A stretch of 64,000 bases of DNA from Tricholoma matsutake (taxonomy: Eukaryota > Basidiomycota > Agaricomycetes > Agaricales > Tricholomataceae). The position numbers and the translations under genes are program-made. This document shows positions 54,501 through 64,000 of the stretch, in pieces. The notes beneath the pieces are model-generated. The model was not told where the DNA came from. It did no database searches and was given only the letters and a program-made list of their open reading frames with translations. Positions within the stretch are counted from its first letter, which is position 1; every line of letters begins with the position of its first letter. The stretch is taken from positions 12,214,001-12,278,000 of the forward strand of contig AP026544.2 in assembly GCA_026075535.2 (NCBI GenBank), given 5' to 3'.

Positions 54501-57500
54501 CTGGAGTAAGAAGAAGGTAAAGGACAAGGCAAAGAAGAAAAAGAAGGATGCAGAAGAAACAAATGTGGCAGAAGAATATATTACGTTCCAAGCAAATGAA
54601 GAGCAGTACAACTTCGATACCTATGATGCTTGTAACGCTGATGCAAATGATGAGCAATTGATCTACTATGATTGGTTAGCAGACACGGCAACAACATCTC
54701 ACATTATGCATCAAAGAGAAGCATTTACCGATTACACACCTTTGAGGAATATTTCTGTCACAGGTGTAGGTGGTAAAGAAGCATTAATTTTAGGGTGCAG
54801 AACTGTTGAATTAAAATCAACATGCAACAGCACTGACTATATTCTGCATTTGTAGAACATTCTTCATGTGCCTGGAATACAAAGTAATTTAATTTCATTG
54901 GGGCCATGGGATGCAGCTGGCGGACACTACAATGGTGGGAATGGAATAATCACACTCATCACAAAAGATGGAATGGTGGTAGCACAAGGAACAAATATAT
55001 GCAAACATCTGTATCGCATGAAGATGGCTATTAGACATCCCACACCATGCAATATAATCCACCCTCACCAAACATTTGTCGGAAATAATACACTACCTAC
55101 ATGGGAAACATGGCATCGATGCTTTGGACATGTTGGATATACTGGGCTTCAAAAATTATTGGACGGAAAAATGGTTGATGGATTTATTGTGGATGAGGAC
55201 TCCCCTAAGCCCAATTGTGTTGTGTGCACAGAGGTGAAACAACATGTCAAACAGTTCCCAAAATCATCAATCAGAAATACCGAACCCAGTGAATTAATGC
55301 ATATTGACTTATGGGGAAAGTACGCAATCCGATCGATCAATGGCAATCAATACTACTTGTTATTTGTGGATGATGCCAAGAGATTTGCAACCGTCAAATG
55401 TGTCAAGCAGAAATCTGATGCAGCACAAGCCATAATAAATTATTTGGCACATTTGAAGACTCAAGGGAGGAATCCAAAGGGTATTCAAATTGACAATGGG
55501 AAGGAATTTGTAAATGAGAAGTTGGAAAGTTGGTGCAAGGAACACGGTATGGAAATTTGTTACACTGCACTGTATTCACCTTCACAGAATGGTATTGCCA
55601 AATGGATGAACTGTACACTGGTTGAACTCTCTTGAGCAATGATAATCACCAATGATCTTCCTGAATTTCTCTGGGAATATGTGGTCCTGCATGCCGCTTA
55701 TCTCCATAATCAATCATTCACCAAACATTTGCTGAAATCTACACCATATGAAGGCTGGTATAATAAAACACCAAACATCTCTCATTTATGTGAATTTGGT
55801 GCACCTGTATGGATTTTATTACAGGGACAACAGGTGGATCGAAAAATGCAGGCAAAATCCAAATGGCACGTTTACGTCGGTTTTGAAGATGGCGCTGGGG
55901 CCATAAAATATTATAATGCTGAAACACGCAACGTCCTCACCTCAAAAAATTTCAAGCAGATGACACTTCCAGAATCACCTATCCCCCAGGGCGTCAACAT
56001 TACACCCGATAGTCAACGCAAGGGGGAGTCTGTGGGGGGCGCACCACCTATGGGTGTAACAGGCTCAGATGATATAACTCTGACTCTTGATCCTGGCAGC
56101 AAAAGGCATAAAAGAAATATATTGGAGGATGATATAGCCTTAAATGCTCCACGGAAGACTCGTGGGATTCATATCAATTATAAAAACCTTCAAGATCCTT
56201 ATTCAGTAGAAGAAAAGGAAGATAACTTTCTTACAATGGAAGAAGTTTATGCAATAATTGCTGGAGATGAGATGATGAGCCTCAAGGACACCAAGAATTC
56301 CCCCGATTGGCCAGAATGGGAAAATGCCATACAAGCTGAACTCAACTTACTGAAAGAGAAGGGGACTTGGGGAATTTGTTGAAAAACTGCCTGATGCAAT
56401 CCCAATTGCCAATAAATGGGTATTTATCAAGAAGCATGACAAACAAGGAAAAGTAATCAGGTACAGAGCAAGACTTGTGGCCAAAGGATGCGCACAATGT
56501 CCAGGGTATGATTATATGGAAACATTTTTGCCTGTGGTTAGAATGGACACTCTGCATGCAATTCTGGCTTTAGTACCGATGCAAAACCTTAAATTGCAAC
56601 AAATGGATGTCAAAGGTGCATATCTCAACAGCACATTACATGAAACTATCTACATGCGGCAATCTGAAGGATATGAAGATGGAACAGACCAAGTTAGTAA
56701 GCTGGTCAAACCATTATATGGATTAAAGCAAGCTGTATGCGAATGGAACAATGAACTTGATGGGAAACTCAAGAATCATGATTATCAATGCTTAACATCG
56801 GATCCATGTGCATATATTTGATGAGATGGTGGTGACTATGGTATTCTAACCATCTGGGTTGACGAATCGCTTCTATTTGCATCATCGGATCAAATGATGG
56901 ATCACATGAAGAATGCGCTAAGCTCAGAATGGAAAGTTATGGATCTAGGGGAACCACACAAGATCGTTGGCATTGAAGTAAGGTGTACCAACAATTCTAT
57001 TTCCATTTCTCAACAAAAATATATTGAGAACCTTCTTCACAAAGAAGAGATGCTGGATGCAAACCCTGTTGCCATACCTATGGACCCAAATATTAAATTT
57101 GCACCAAATCGGGACAACAATGAATTAAATTGTAGCAATTCATATGCTAGATTGCTGGGGTGTTTACAATTCATCTCAAATTCCACAAGACTGGATATTA
57201 GCTTTGCAGTCAACAAACTAGCTGCTTACACTGCTAACCCGGGTCTTCAACACCATGGTGCAATAAAGTGGATACTCAGGTACCTAGCAGGTACGAAAAC
57301 TCTGGGGATAACTTATAGAAAAACCCCCGATGAAACTAATACTAATAACCTCTTCCATGGTTATGCTGATGCCACTTTTGCAAATGCTGATGACCATAAA
57401 TCTACTACTGGCTACGTCTTCCTAGGATCAGGGGGAGCAATCACGTGGAAATCGAAGCCGCAAACCGTGATCGCACTTTCCTCAATAGAAGCAGAATATG

Positions 57501-57820
57501 TAGCTCTCTCAGAGGCTGGATGTGAAGCAACATGGCTCAGAAATTTGTATGGTGAACTCGGATTTCCTCAAAATTATCCAACTATTATTAAAGGTGACAA
57601 CAATGGTTCTGTCATATTAACCCACAACCTGCAATTCCCTCAGCGATCAAAACACATCACCTTATGTCATCATTGGGTCCGAGATCTCGTAACCAATAAA
57701 ATACTCGATATTCAAAATTGTCGTGACCCGGAACAAACAGCGGACACATTGACAAAGGCACTACCGAGGCCCAAGTTTATGCAACATAGGGTGGAGATGG
57801 GAATAAAGTTGATTAAGTAA
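54501..57820 (+). pseudogene. pol: Copia Pol (PR-IN-RT-RNase H), broken
   Basis: Protease motif DWLADTATTSHI near 54672. GAG-pre-integrase: WHRCFGHVGYTGLQKLL with CVVCTEVK. Integrase: MHIDLWGKYAI, IQIDNGKEF, then SPSQNGIAKWMNCT, where the family reads AERMNRT, so the catalytic Glu is Lys. Reverse transcriptase: YRARLVAKGCAQ, LKLQQMDVKGAYLNS, and an active site WVDESLLF in which the second Asp is Glu. RNase H: FHGYADATFANADDHKSTTG and WKSKPQTVIALSSIEAEY are intact, as is the tail TADTLTKALPRPKF. Stops are TAG near 54853, TGA near 55633 and 56380, and TGA TGA at 56820-56825, with a frameshift near 56375. Several are at CGA positions. The pattern is of CpG decay of a once active element. Confidence 0.88.
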
Positions 57821-57954
57821 CTCAGTAGCTTTCCTCGTGTGTGACTTGGGTTTTACCCACAGGGTTTTCCACCACACAGAGGTTTTAATGCACCTGAAAG
57901 ATAATCCAGTTAACCATTGCTAATAACTCAAACCATGCTTGGCTTGAAGGGGAG

Positions 57955-58172
57955 TGTTGGGATAGGCAATCCAAGCCCGTGGTCTGAGGCCGGATGCCAG
58001 ATATTATTAACAGAGCAGCTGTTTTGATGCATGTTCTATTTATAGCACAGTTACATACATACATACAGCCATAGTATAGGAGAAAGAATAAGAAGTTCCT
58101 TGTCTCATTTCCCCCACTTGTCTCTAAGAGAATTAACTCTTCTCTGTTTGTTTCCCAGCCTGATTTCCAATA
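57955..58172 (+). repeat. Copia 3' LTR
   Basis: Differs from the 5' copy by one T-to-C, five CpG-to-CpA changes and a CATACATA expansion near 58040. The right border is CCAATA, followed by GGTAC. Confidence 0.93.
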
Positions 58173-58819
58173 GGTACTGTCAACTCTATGGTAGACCAGC
58201 TATCCACATTCGCATCGGAGGTAACAAGAATCATGTTGGAGGTAGGTTACAACAATGCCACCTGGTTGTCAATGCCTTGACCACCATAGTATGATCTTGA
58301 AAACGATGTAGTATTGTGTAACCTAGGGCAGCGACACATGACAAATTGTTCCTATGAGATGCAGAAAAAGCTCCAGGACGAAAGGCAGGTGACTATTGCT
58401 GTGTGATCTTGCAAGCAACTTAAAGTTGTCTGTGGTCCATGCTGATGCTGCAGCCCCATGGAGTTTATACAGCGTGTTGCATGGGTGTATCATCGAAATA
58501 CACACACTGCGATGTCACTTCAGAGGTGTCATATGCCACCATTTGCTCATTCCACCAATGCATCAGTCGCGCCTTCTCCATTGACAAGATGTGGTAGGTT
58601 TCTAGTCGGGTAAGACATGTCTCAATGACTTTGTCCCATATGCCGTGTACTGAGTTCAAGTTGCAGCAGTAAGTATTACTTTAAATAGTATTTATGAAAT
58701 GGTAAAAGCCTCTGTCGTAACCACGCCAGGGTTGGAGTTTTGATGTTGTTGGTTTTAAACTTCAGGTCTCAACAATCGAGTCATCGATGCAGTGCCAAAA
58801 TCTATCAGTTTCTACATAC
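58173..58819. other. Unassigned region between the copia element and the Crinkler-type gene
   Basis: Short open frames on both strands (for example 58465-58659 minus) show no family I recognise. No terminal repeats were seen. Confidence 0.4.
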
Positions 58820-61051
58820 TCAACATCTGGCATCCCTCTGTAATGCTTCAGACATAGCATCCATCATTTCGATGTCGTGTTCACAAGTAATCAGCATGCC
58901 ATCCCGTGCTCCTTCAGGCCGCCATAGATCATCTCCATAATGAGTGTTCATTGGGTATCGAACCTTTCCACTCTCTCCTGCCCAGTCAAAATCAAGAAGA
59001 ATGACGTGTCCGTTAGAAGAAACCATGACATTTGTGTCCCGGATGTCACCATGCACATAACCAGATTCATGCAGCTGGTCGATGACAGCTCGAATCTTGT
59101 CCGTGTGTATGAGAGATTCAGATTCATGGAGCATGTCATATCCTTCGATAAAAGTCATCACAACCATATACCATCCACCAGGCATACTCTCGAAGCCCAG
59201 GAGCTTCGGCGCAGCATTAATCGAAGCACAATATTCATGCACCTCCTTTGAATACTGACGAACAAATTTGACACAAAGGTCAGAGCTGCCATCGCACAGT
59301 TTCGCGCGAAAAATGAGCTTGTTGTTGTCCAAGTGAGAGCGATAAACAAAGCTTTGTTTCTTCGAATCCACAAGTGATGTGAAAGATGTCGGATATGGGA
59401 ACAGTTGCATGGGCTGGGGTTGTGATTGGTTTGGAGGAGAAGGTGGGTTACGGGTGTGATATTCGTCCTCGTAAAAACGCTTGATACAATTAATGGCTCT
59501 CGTAGATGCTCCCAGTTGTCGCGCAGCCATCATCTTCAACCTTGTATCCGAAAAGTGGAAATGAAATGGTAGAACTGAGAGGATCTGTAGATTAGGGCGA
59601 TTGTTCCAAGCTGCACCGGCGAAACATAGGTAGGGGCCTGGCATATAATTCGAGCTTAGTAAACAAGGAGTCAAGGACAGCTGAGGGGAACGAACCAAAA
59701 ACGAGCATAATCAGACACGGCAGCGAGGATTGCGAGTATTTAGGAGCCAGTTTCCGGGTAAACTCTAGATAATATAGCGCGGCTTGAAGGTACGGTTCAG
59801 CACCTGACCATCCCACATCGTTCTTGAATTCCGCGAGAAGCGTGACGAATCGTCCCGAGGTCATATCTCCATCCGTTTCGAAATTGCCAATCTTGGTTGG
59901 TCGGAGGTATATCCCGTACGATTCGAAGATATCGCGGATAGCGTTTGCGCGGGATTTTTCGTCTGCGTAGATGTGGGACATGGCTGTTTGCAACTTGAGC
60001 ACGACGTCGTGGTCCTTTTTGTTTGGCTCGTAGTTATCGCAATCGTCAATGAATTCGCCGAATACGGGGTGGAGAAGCGTGACTGGTATTACATCACTGG
60101 CTGAGGAAGGGCGATTGCACGCTATTGCATGTGTATCACGATGTTGACGGCTGGAAAAGTCCGCTGTTTGCCCACCGGCGGAAGGGGACTTCTGAGGTGA
60201 GTTATTCAAGAATGTGGACCGTAGACCTTCTACCGTAGCCGTGCCGGCAGGAGCGTTGTACGAAGATGGAGGGACTCTGCTCAATCGTTGAACTAGCGTC
60301 GAATGAATACCCACCATCATTAACACTGGGGCAAAGCACGTACTAGGAGGCGCATAAACGACGATATGGAGGGTGTTGACGGCAGGAGTTCCGTTTGGAA
60401 ATACATCGGACAAAATTTCCGTCGGACGTAAAGCCCTTTCGTGAGGACGCTCTGCAAGTTTCTCTGAAAGATCATCATCGATTTCAATGGAAACGTTCCA
60501 TAGATCGAGTCTGTCGGCATTAATATAGTCGAACGCAGGTGTCTTCTTCGCTTTGATGATCTCCCTTAGCACCGAGACATTCTTGTTTTTATCTATATCT
60601 ACAGAAAATACGCGGGAGGGATCGTCGCCGAGCCGCAGGCAATTGAGTTGGAATAATGGGGGCCCATCGGATGCTTGCCAAAATCCTGTGTTAGGTAACA
60701 TATAAACAAACGGAACTAGCAATGCTCACCCGCCTTGACGATCACATGTAGTGTTTCCTCTTCCAGACTCCCAAACACAGAACTGAGCTTCTTCGCGCCT
60801 CTCAATGAATCCTCATTTGCCACTATCCAGTTCAATTTCGTTTGGAAATCCCGTTTATCTCCGTCCGTTGGAATGTTGTTAGCGTTCCATAGATCGAGTT
60901 TGTCGGCATCGGTGGAATAGAATGCAGACTTCTTCGCTTGGATGGCATCCCTTAGCACCGAGACCTTCTTGTTTTTATCAATGTCTACGGAAAATACGCG
61001 AGAGGGATCGTCGCCGAAGACGCAACAATTAAGGCTGATGATCGTTGACAT
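58820..61051 (-). CDS. Crinkler-type protein: two header domains, nuclease-like core, kinase-like C-terminus
   Basis: Exons 60730-61051, 59696-60685 and 58820-59637 join in frame to 709 residues; introns are 44 and 58 bp. Residues 1-107 are a ubiquitin-like Crinkler header (CVFGDDPSRVFSVDID, DADKLDLW, ETLHVIVKAG). Residues about 118-220 are a second, homologous header (CLRLGDDPSRVFSVDID, NADRLDLWNV, NTLHIVVYAP), encoded by the next exon. About 300-450 resembles the restriction-endonuclease-like core of CR proteins, with TLLAEFKNDVGW (an ExK motif) and EPYLQAALYYLEF. The C-terminus is kinase-like: a Lys in CVKFVRQY, a catalytic loop HGDIRDTNV and a metal site LLDFDWAGE. CR proteins are known as effectors or toxins that act in the nucleus or in conflict. 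Whether this one is secreted or active is unknown; I see no signal peptide. The frame is intact and CpG-rich, unlike the elements. Confidence 0.82.
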
Positions 61052-61717
61052 TAGAAGTGGATCGAGTGGCACTACAGTGCGAGAAATAAACAATTGAACG
61101 CCACGTGATGAGAAATCGGTCATCCAAGCCATGGAAACTTCATAACATATGTAGCGAAGCGCGCTTCGCGGCCGCACTGACATGTGTTCATCGTAATGTA
61201 TCTCTGCGATTGGCATTCTGTATTCTGATATCTTCCCTTCTTACCATTTAGCTTCGTTGCCCTTGATTTTCTTCTAGAATGGAATGGTCGTTCGCCCTCG
61301 GTGCCCACCAGCCTTGAATGGATCACCGCCTCACTTTCTCTGGGCCCGTCTATTTCTTCGCATGAAATCTCCTTCACAAATGCCTACCGTCTCTTCCTCC
61401 GGACCCCTTCACAATGCCGCACTCCTCCATTTTTACCACAATGCAGCCCCGATTTCCTCGAAAAATGTTCTCTTAATCTTACCCTACCTAGTAACCTATC
61501 CCAGGTTAGGCATTGTCGTCTATCGCTATTTTTTTTGCACTAATGCATTCTTCTCTCACAGCACAACCATCGATGAAACACCTTCCTCGTCCCGTTTCCC
61601 TGTATCAACCATGTCGACGCTATTTGCCAGCACCACAAAACCCCCGACATGTAATACGTTCCTCAAAGCTGCACTATTCTCCAATACGAAACCCAATTGT
61701 GGCATGAACAGGCACTG
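61052..61717. other. 5' flank of the Crinkler-type gene; otherwise unassigned
   Basis: A GCGAAGCGCGCTTCGCGGCC block (self-complementary in its first 16 bases) lies near 61154-61173. A plus-strand open frame (61284-61769) continues into the MITE and is Ser/Thr/Pro-rich. I do not recognise it and cannot decide whether it is a gene. Confidence 0.4.
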
Positions 61718-61979
61718 CACTGGGTGCAAGGCACAATACTGCTGGAGAAGTACTGTGGAAGTACCCTGACAGTATTCCTAATATTGTCAACAGACTTTGC
61801 CAGAAGTATTTTGACAGTATCATATCATATTTTGACAGTACTGAAGGTACTCAAGTAGTATCTTAGATTGGTATGAATACTGGCAAAATACCTCTTGGTG
61901 AGTATGAAGACAGTATTAAGAATACTTCTACAATACTGACATGATACCTCCCCAGAAGTATCTTGTGGTGCAGCCAGTG
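61718..61979. mobile_element. 262-bp MITE with CACTGG ends
   Basis: The left end CACTGGGTGCAAGGCACAA and the reverse complement of the right end CACTGGCTGCACCACAAG match over about 28 bp with a few differences. The interior is also largely self-complementary (AAGTACTG and CAGTATT words). ACTG flanks both sides (61714-61717 and 61980-61983). CACT-type ends suggest a CACTA or hAT relative; the class is unclear. Confidence 0.5.
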
Positions 61980-62229
61980 ACTGAACACTATTGACCCAGC
62001 AGATTCTTCACAACACATGACTTTCGGAAAATGCTGTTGCTGGAACTTATGCAGATTTTCGGCGAGTGTTTGCTTGAGCATTGTAGCCTTCTTACATAAT
62101 ACAGTTTTCACATTGATACTGAGACTGTAGGAGACAGTCAGACTCCAAAGCATGGTAAAAGGTTTTCAGACCACAACTTCAATGCACTATCATATTACTG
62201 TGCGACTGGAAAAACTTGTAAATTTGGTC
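61980..62229. other. Unassigned link
   Basis: No feature recognised between the MITE and the foldback-related sequence. Confidence 0.4.
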
Positions 62230-62560
62230 ATGTTTGTACCTTGATTTATTTCGAAGGGGAGATCTTCTGCAAGCCATTCCTCAACAACCATGCCACATTT
62301 TGGCATGATTCTGTAGTCTATCTTATGTTACTAACTGAGCTCTAGAGCTCCACACAACATTTTTATTTTTTAGTTGATCTGTGAAAATTAGGTTGACCCT
62401 TGCCAATGATGTGTGTGTGCAAACAATATCTCAAGAACTAATGGTCAGAAAAACAAGCTGAGTGGTACACTGTCAAGAATAATCTAGGTGAGGATGTCCC
62501 CTGCAAATAATTGAGGTTGTGAGTCACTAGTTCTTGAGATATTGTTTGCACACACTGTTA
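62230..62560. repeat. Diverged relative of the 2.7-3.8 kb foldback arm
   Basis: GATCTTCTGCAAGCCAT, CTCAACAACCA, GAGCTCTAGAGC and GTGTGTGCAA appear in the same order as in the arm at 2940-3110 (left arm orientation). The inner part is again mirrored: GTGTGTGCAAACAATATCTC at 62409-62428 pairs with its inverse at 62535-62554. So it is a second, older or related foldback copy. Confidence 0.6.
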
Positions 62561-63040
62561 CAATTTGTTATCTGGACCCGCAAGACCAGGCACTTCATTT
62601 TTTCTTGTTTGATTCGACTCACTTCCGACAGAAGACACCTTGACGCATGGCGACTCCATGCACCCAAATCCACTCCCACACACATCGTGGTACGACAACC
62701 CCTTTACATGAGGTGCGTGACGTCAGACCCTCACGATCGACATGCTGCGCTGCAGCATGTCCTTGACATTGGATCCATGACATCGGACGCCTCATGCTAG
62801 GCATGAGGCTTATCTCTTATTGTTCTCTGATATGCTGCGCCGCAGCACTCCTTGACATCAGACACCTCATGCGAGGCATGAGGCCTACTGTTTCTATTGT
62901 TCTTGTCTATATGTACCTGATAAGCATCTCACCTTCCAATTGGACGATAGATAGTCCTGGAACATTATATAAGCTGTAGCTACACTCTGTGTATTCTCCA
63001 GCTTGACCTAATTCAACCAATGGTCTTAGACTCAACCAGA
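62556..63040 (+). repeat. LTR-like regulatory segment with duplicated hairpins
   Basis: The segment starts TGTTACAATTTG and contains two copies of a hairpin pair. CATGCTGC/GCAGCATG (62741-62759) and GCCTCATGC/GCATGAGGC (62789-62809) are repeated as TGCTGCG/CGCAGCA (62833-62847) and CCTCATGC/GCATGAGG (62865-62883). ATTATATAAGC (62965-62975) resembles a TATA box. This fits a retrotransposon LTR with a start of transcription just downstream, but I found no partner copy. Confidence 0.4.
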
Positions 63041-63300
63041 ACACTCGACAACTAAGGAAGTCCCTTAGTTGTGATACACTTGAACTCGACAGCTTAGGAA
63101 GCCCCTAGCTGTGATAACCCAAACTCGACAGTTGGAAAGCCTCCAACTGTGATACACGAATGAACAGTCTACTCAGAAAGCCTCTGAGTACGGATAGCCA
63201 TGACTACTTGAGGAAGTACCCAAGTGAAGGCAGGAAGCCCGATACACTAGGAAAGTCTCCTAGTGCGATACCGATACAGTTGGAAAGCCTCCAACTGTAA
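63041..63300 (+). repeat. Array of seven stem-loops with a common AAGYC loop
   Basis: Units recur about every 40 bp (starts at 63048, 63089, 63128, 63170, 63206, 63245, 63276). Each has a loop AAGTC or AAGCC (AAGTA once) closed by GG/CC, GGA/TCC or AGA/TCT. The stem arms differ from unit to unit but pair: ACAACTAAGG/CCTTAGTTGT, ACAGCT-AGG/CCTAGCTGT (one bulged T), ACAGTTGGA/TCCAACTGT (units 3 and 7), TACTCAGA/TCTGAGTA, ACTTG-GG/CCCAAGT and CACTAGGA/TCCTAGTG. Flanks share AACTCGACA before and GTGATACAC after. Paired change with a fixed loop suggests selection on an RNA or DNA hairpin. Confidence 0.8.
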
Positions 63301-63344
63301 ACACATGAAGCTGAGGCTGTGTTAAAGACCTATAGTCTTAGTCT

Positions 63345-64000
63345 TAGTCTTAGGGTTATCAGGAGATATATATGAGATTGTAGGGTAGGGTGGAAAACTA
63401 GGGGAGTAGGGTGGTGGGGGAAGGGGAGTAGGGTGGTGGGGGAAGGGGAGTAGGGTGGTGGGGGAAGGGGAGTAGGGTGGTGGGGGAGGGGGAGTAGGGT
63501 GGTGGGGGATTCTAATGAGGGGGGGTATGGACGTGAAATGGATTTTTTCTGCTTGGCTGTCACGAGGACTTTTGATGGCCATTGGGGGATTTTTATAGTT
63601 ATGCTAGGTCATCTGACTCACTCATGGGAAAGTCTCGGTGTAACCATGTGAGGCTCAGTGAGGGTTGCCTCGGCAGCCAAAGGCCGCGTTAGTGTTTGGC
63701 TTAGCTGCTTAGGGTCAGAACGTTCAATGATCCCCCCTTGGGGGGTTGGGGGGGGCATTGTCTCGTGGAGTGGCCATATAAATATATATGAGGACTTTTA
63801 TTTGTTATGCTTATCACAGGACAATTTCACTTGTGATGACAGAACATCAACAACAACATGTATGGCACATACAGTAGTCAACATGGATGGCACATACAGT
63901 AGTCAACATGTATGGCACATACAGTACTCACCGCATAATTTCACTGGTGAGGACAGAACGTCAAGGACAGCATGTCCAGTACTCACCACATGATTACACT
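63345..64000 (+). repeat. Second copy of the TTAGGG-led, G-rich and TTTCACTTGTGAG repeats
   Basis: This joins, in one piece, what lies apart at 46618-46757 and 47899-48350: leader CTTAGGGTTATCAGGAGATA, about five 22-bp G-rich units (63397-63508), the GGGGATTCTAATGAGG block, the CCATATAAATATATATG promoter-like word and the start of the TTTCACTTGTGAG array. It runs off the window. The continuous order here suggests it is the ancestral arrangement, and that 46.76-47.90 kb is an insertion or rearrangement. Confidence 0.75.

Larger units (their letters stand above)
53300..58172 (+). mobile_element. Ty1/copia retrotransposon with both LTRs, inactivated
   Basis: LTRs of 210 bp (53300-53509) and 218 bp (57955-58172) begin TGTTGGG and end CCAATA. 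A candidate primer-binding site (GGTTATGGGCCC) directly follows the first, and a polypurine tract (TGAAGGGGAG) directly precedes the second. The internal region encodes Gag, protease, integrase, reverse transcriptase and RNase H in copia order. The flanking pentamers (TAGCT and GGTAC) do not match, so no target duplication is visible. Six substitutions and one 8-bp indel separate the LTRs; five of the six are CpG to CpA in the 3' LTR. Confidence 0.93.

Noticed and set aside
53295..58177. A 5-bp target duplication for the copia element
   Set aside because: The flanks TAGCT and GGTAC do not match, so the ends may have recombined or the flank has changed.
61284..61769. A 161-codon plus-strand gene
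   Set aside because: The frame runs into a MITE, is of low complexity, and overlaps another open frame of similar quality.
63397..63508. A Pro/Ser-rich protein on the minus strand
   Set aside because: It is the complement of the G-rich 22-bp repeat.

Overview
The window comes from a basidiomycete nuclear genome, most likely an agaric (Agaricomycetes). The evidence is the very short spliceosomal introns (44-60 bp), several protein families I know mainly from agarics, a chromodomain Ty3 element, a KDZ transposase, and tRNA-like SINE, Helitron and hAT fossils. It is overwhelmingly repeat DNA. Most element genes are broken, chiefly by TGA codons where the family normally has CGA, and by G-to-A changes at CpG. 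That pattern points to CpG methylation followed by deamination.

Layout. 0-1.1 kb: 5' part of a spliced KDZ transposase, cut by the window edge. 2.0-4.1 kb: a hAT end carrying a 265-bp MITE, then a foldback element with 425-bp arms and a 9-bp target duplication, whose right edge was hit by a tRNA-type SINE. 4.7-5.6 kb: a fragment of a large agaric family abutting a RecQ-type helicase fragment. 5.64-8.31 kb: a complete Tc1/mariner-type element (73-bp TIRs, TA duplication) holding a dead transposase and a second gene on the other strand. 8.35-9.65 kb: a small hAT. 9.75-24.37 kb: a 14.6-kb unit with hAT-type ends and an 8-bp duplication. It contains a Helitron Rep-helicase pseudogene with a cysteine-peptidase-like tail, plus two divergent intron-rich genes of unknown function. 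24.8-28.2 kb: a host-like stretch with a phosphotransferase pseudogene, a membrane-protein gene with a duplicated exon, and a hAT remnant. 28.25-38.8 kb: a Ty3/gypsy element on the minus strand, interrupted by a 1.62-kb hAT with a perfect target duplication. 38.8-40.8 kb: a Ty1/copia fragment ending in a poly(A) tract. 41-50.4 kb: a palindrome, three non-TE genes (one BAH/zinc-finger-like, two unknown) and several tandem-repeat families. 51.6-53.3 kb: minisatellite and satellite DNA. 53.30-58.17 kb: a Ty1/copia element with both LTRs. 58.8-61.05 kb: a three-exon Crinkler-type gene with two header domains, a nuclease-like region and a kinase-like region. 61.7-64 kb: a MITE, a relic of the foldback arm, an array of stem-loops with a common loop, and a second copy of a repeat seen at 47.9 kb.

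How it fits together. The intact or near-intact genes (26.3-27.9, 42.5-43.4, 45.4-46.3, 49.7-50.4 and 58.8-61.1 kb) are islands in a nested graveyard of elements. The order of insertion can often be read directly: SINE into foldback element, MITE into hAT, hAT into gypsy. The two structures I rate highest are the hAT-ended 14.6-kb unit with a Rep-helicase cargo and the stem-loop array at 63.0-63.3 kb, where stem sequences change but stay paired.
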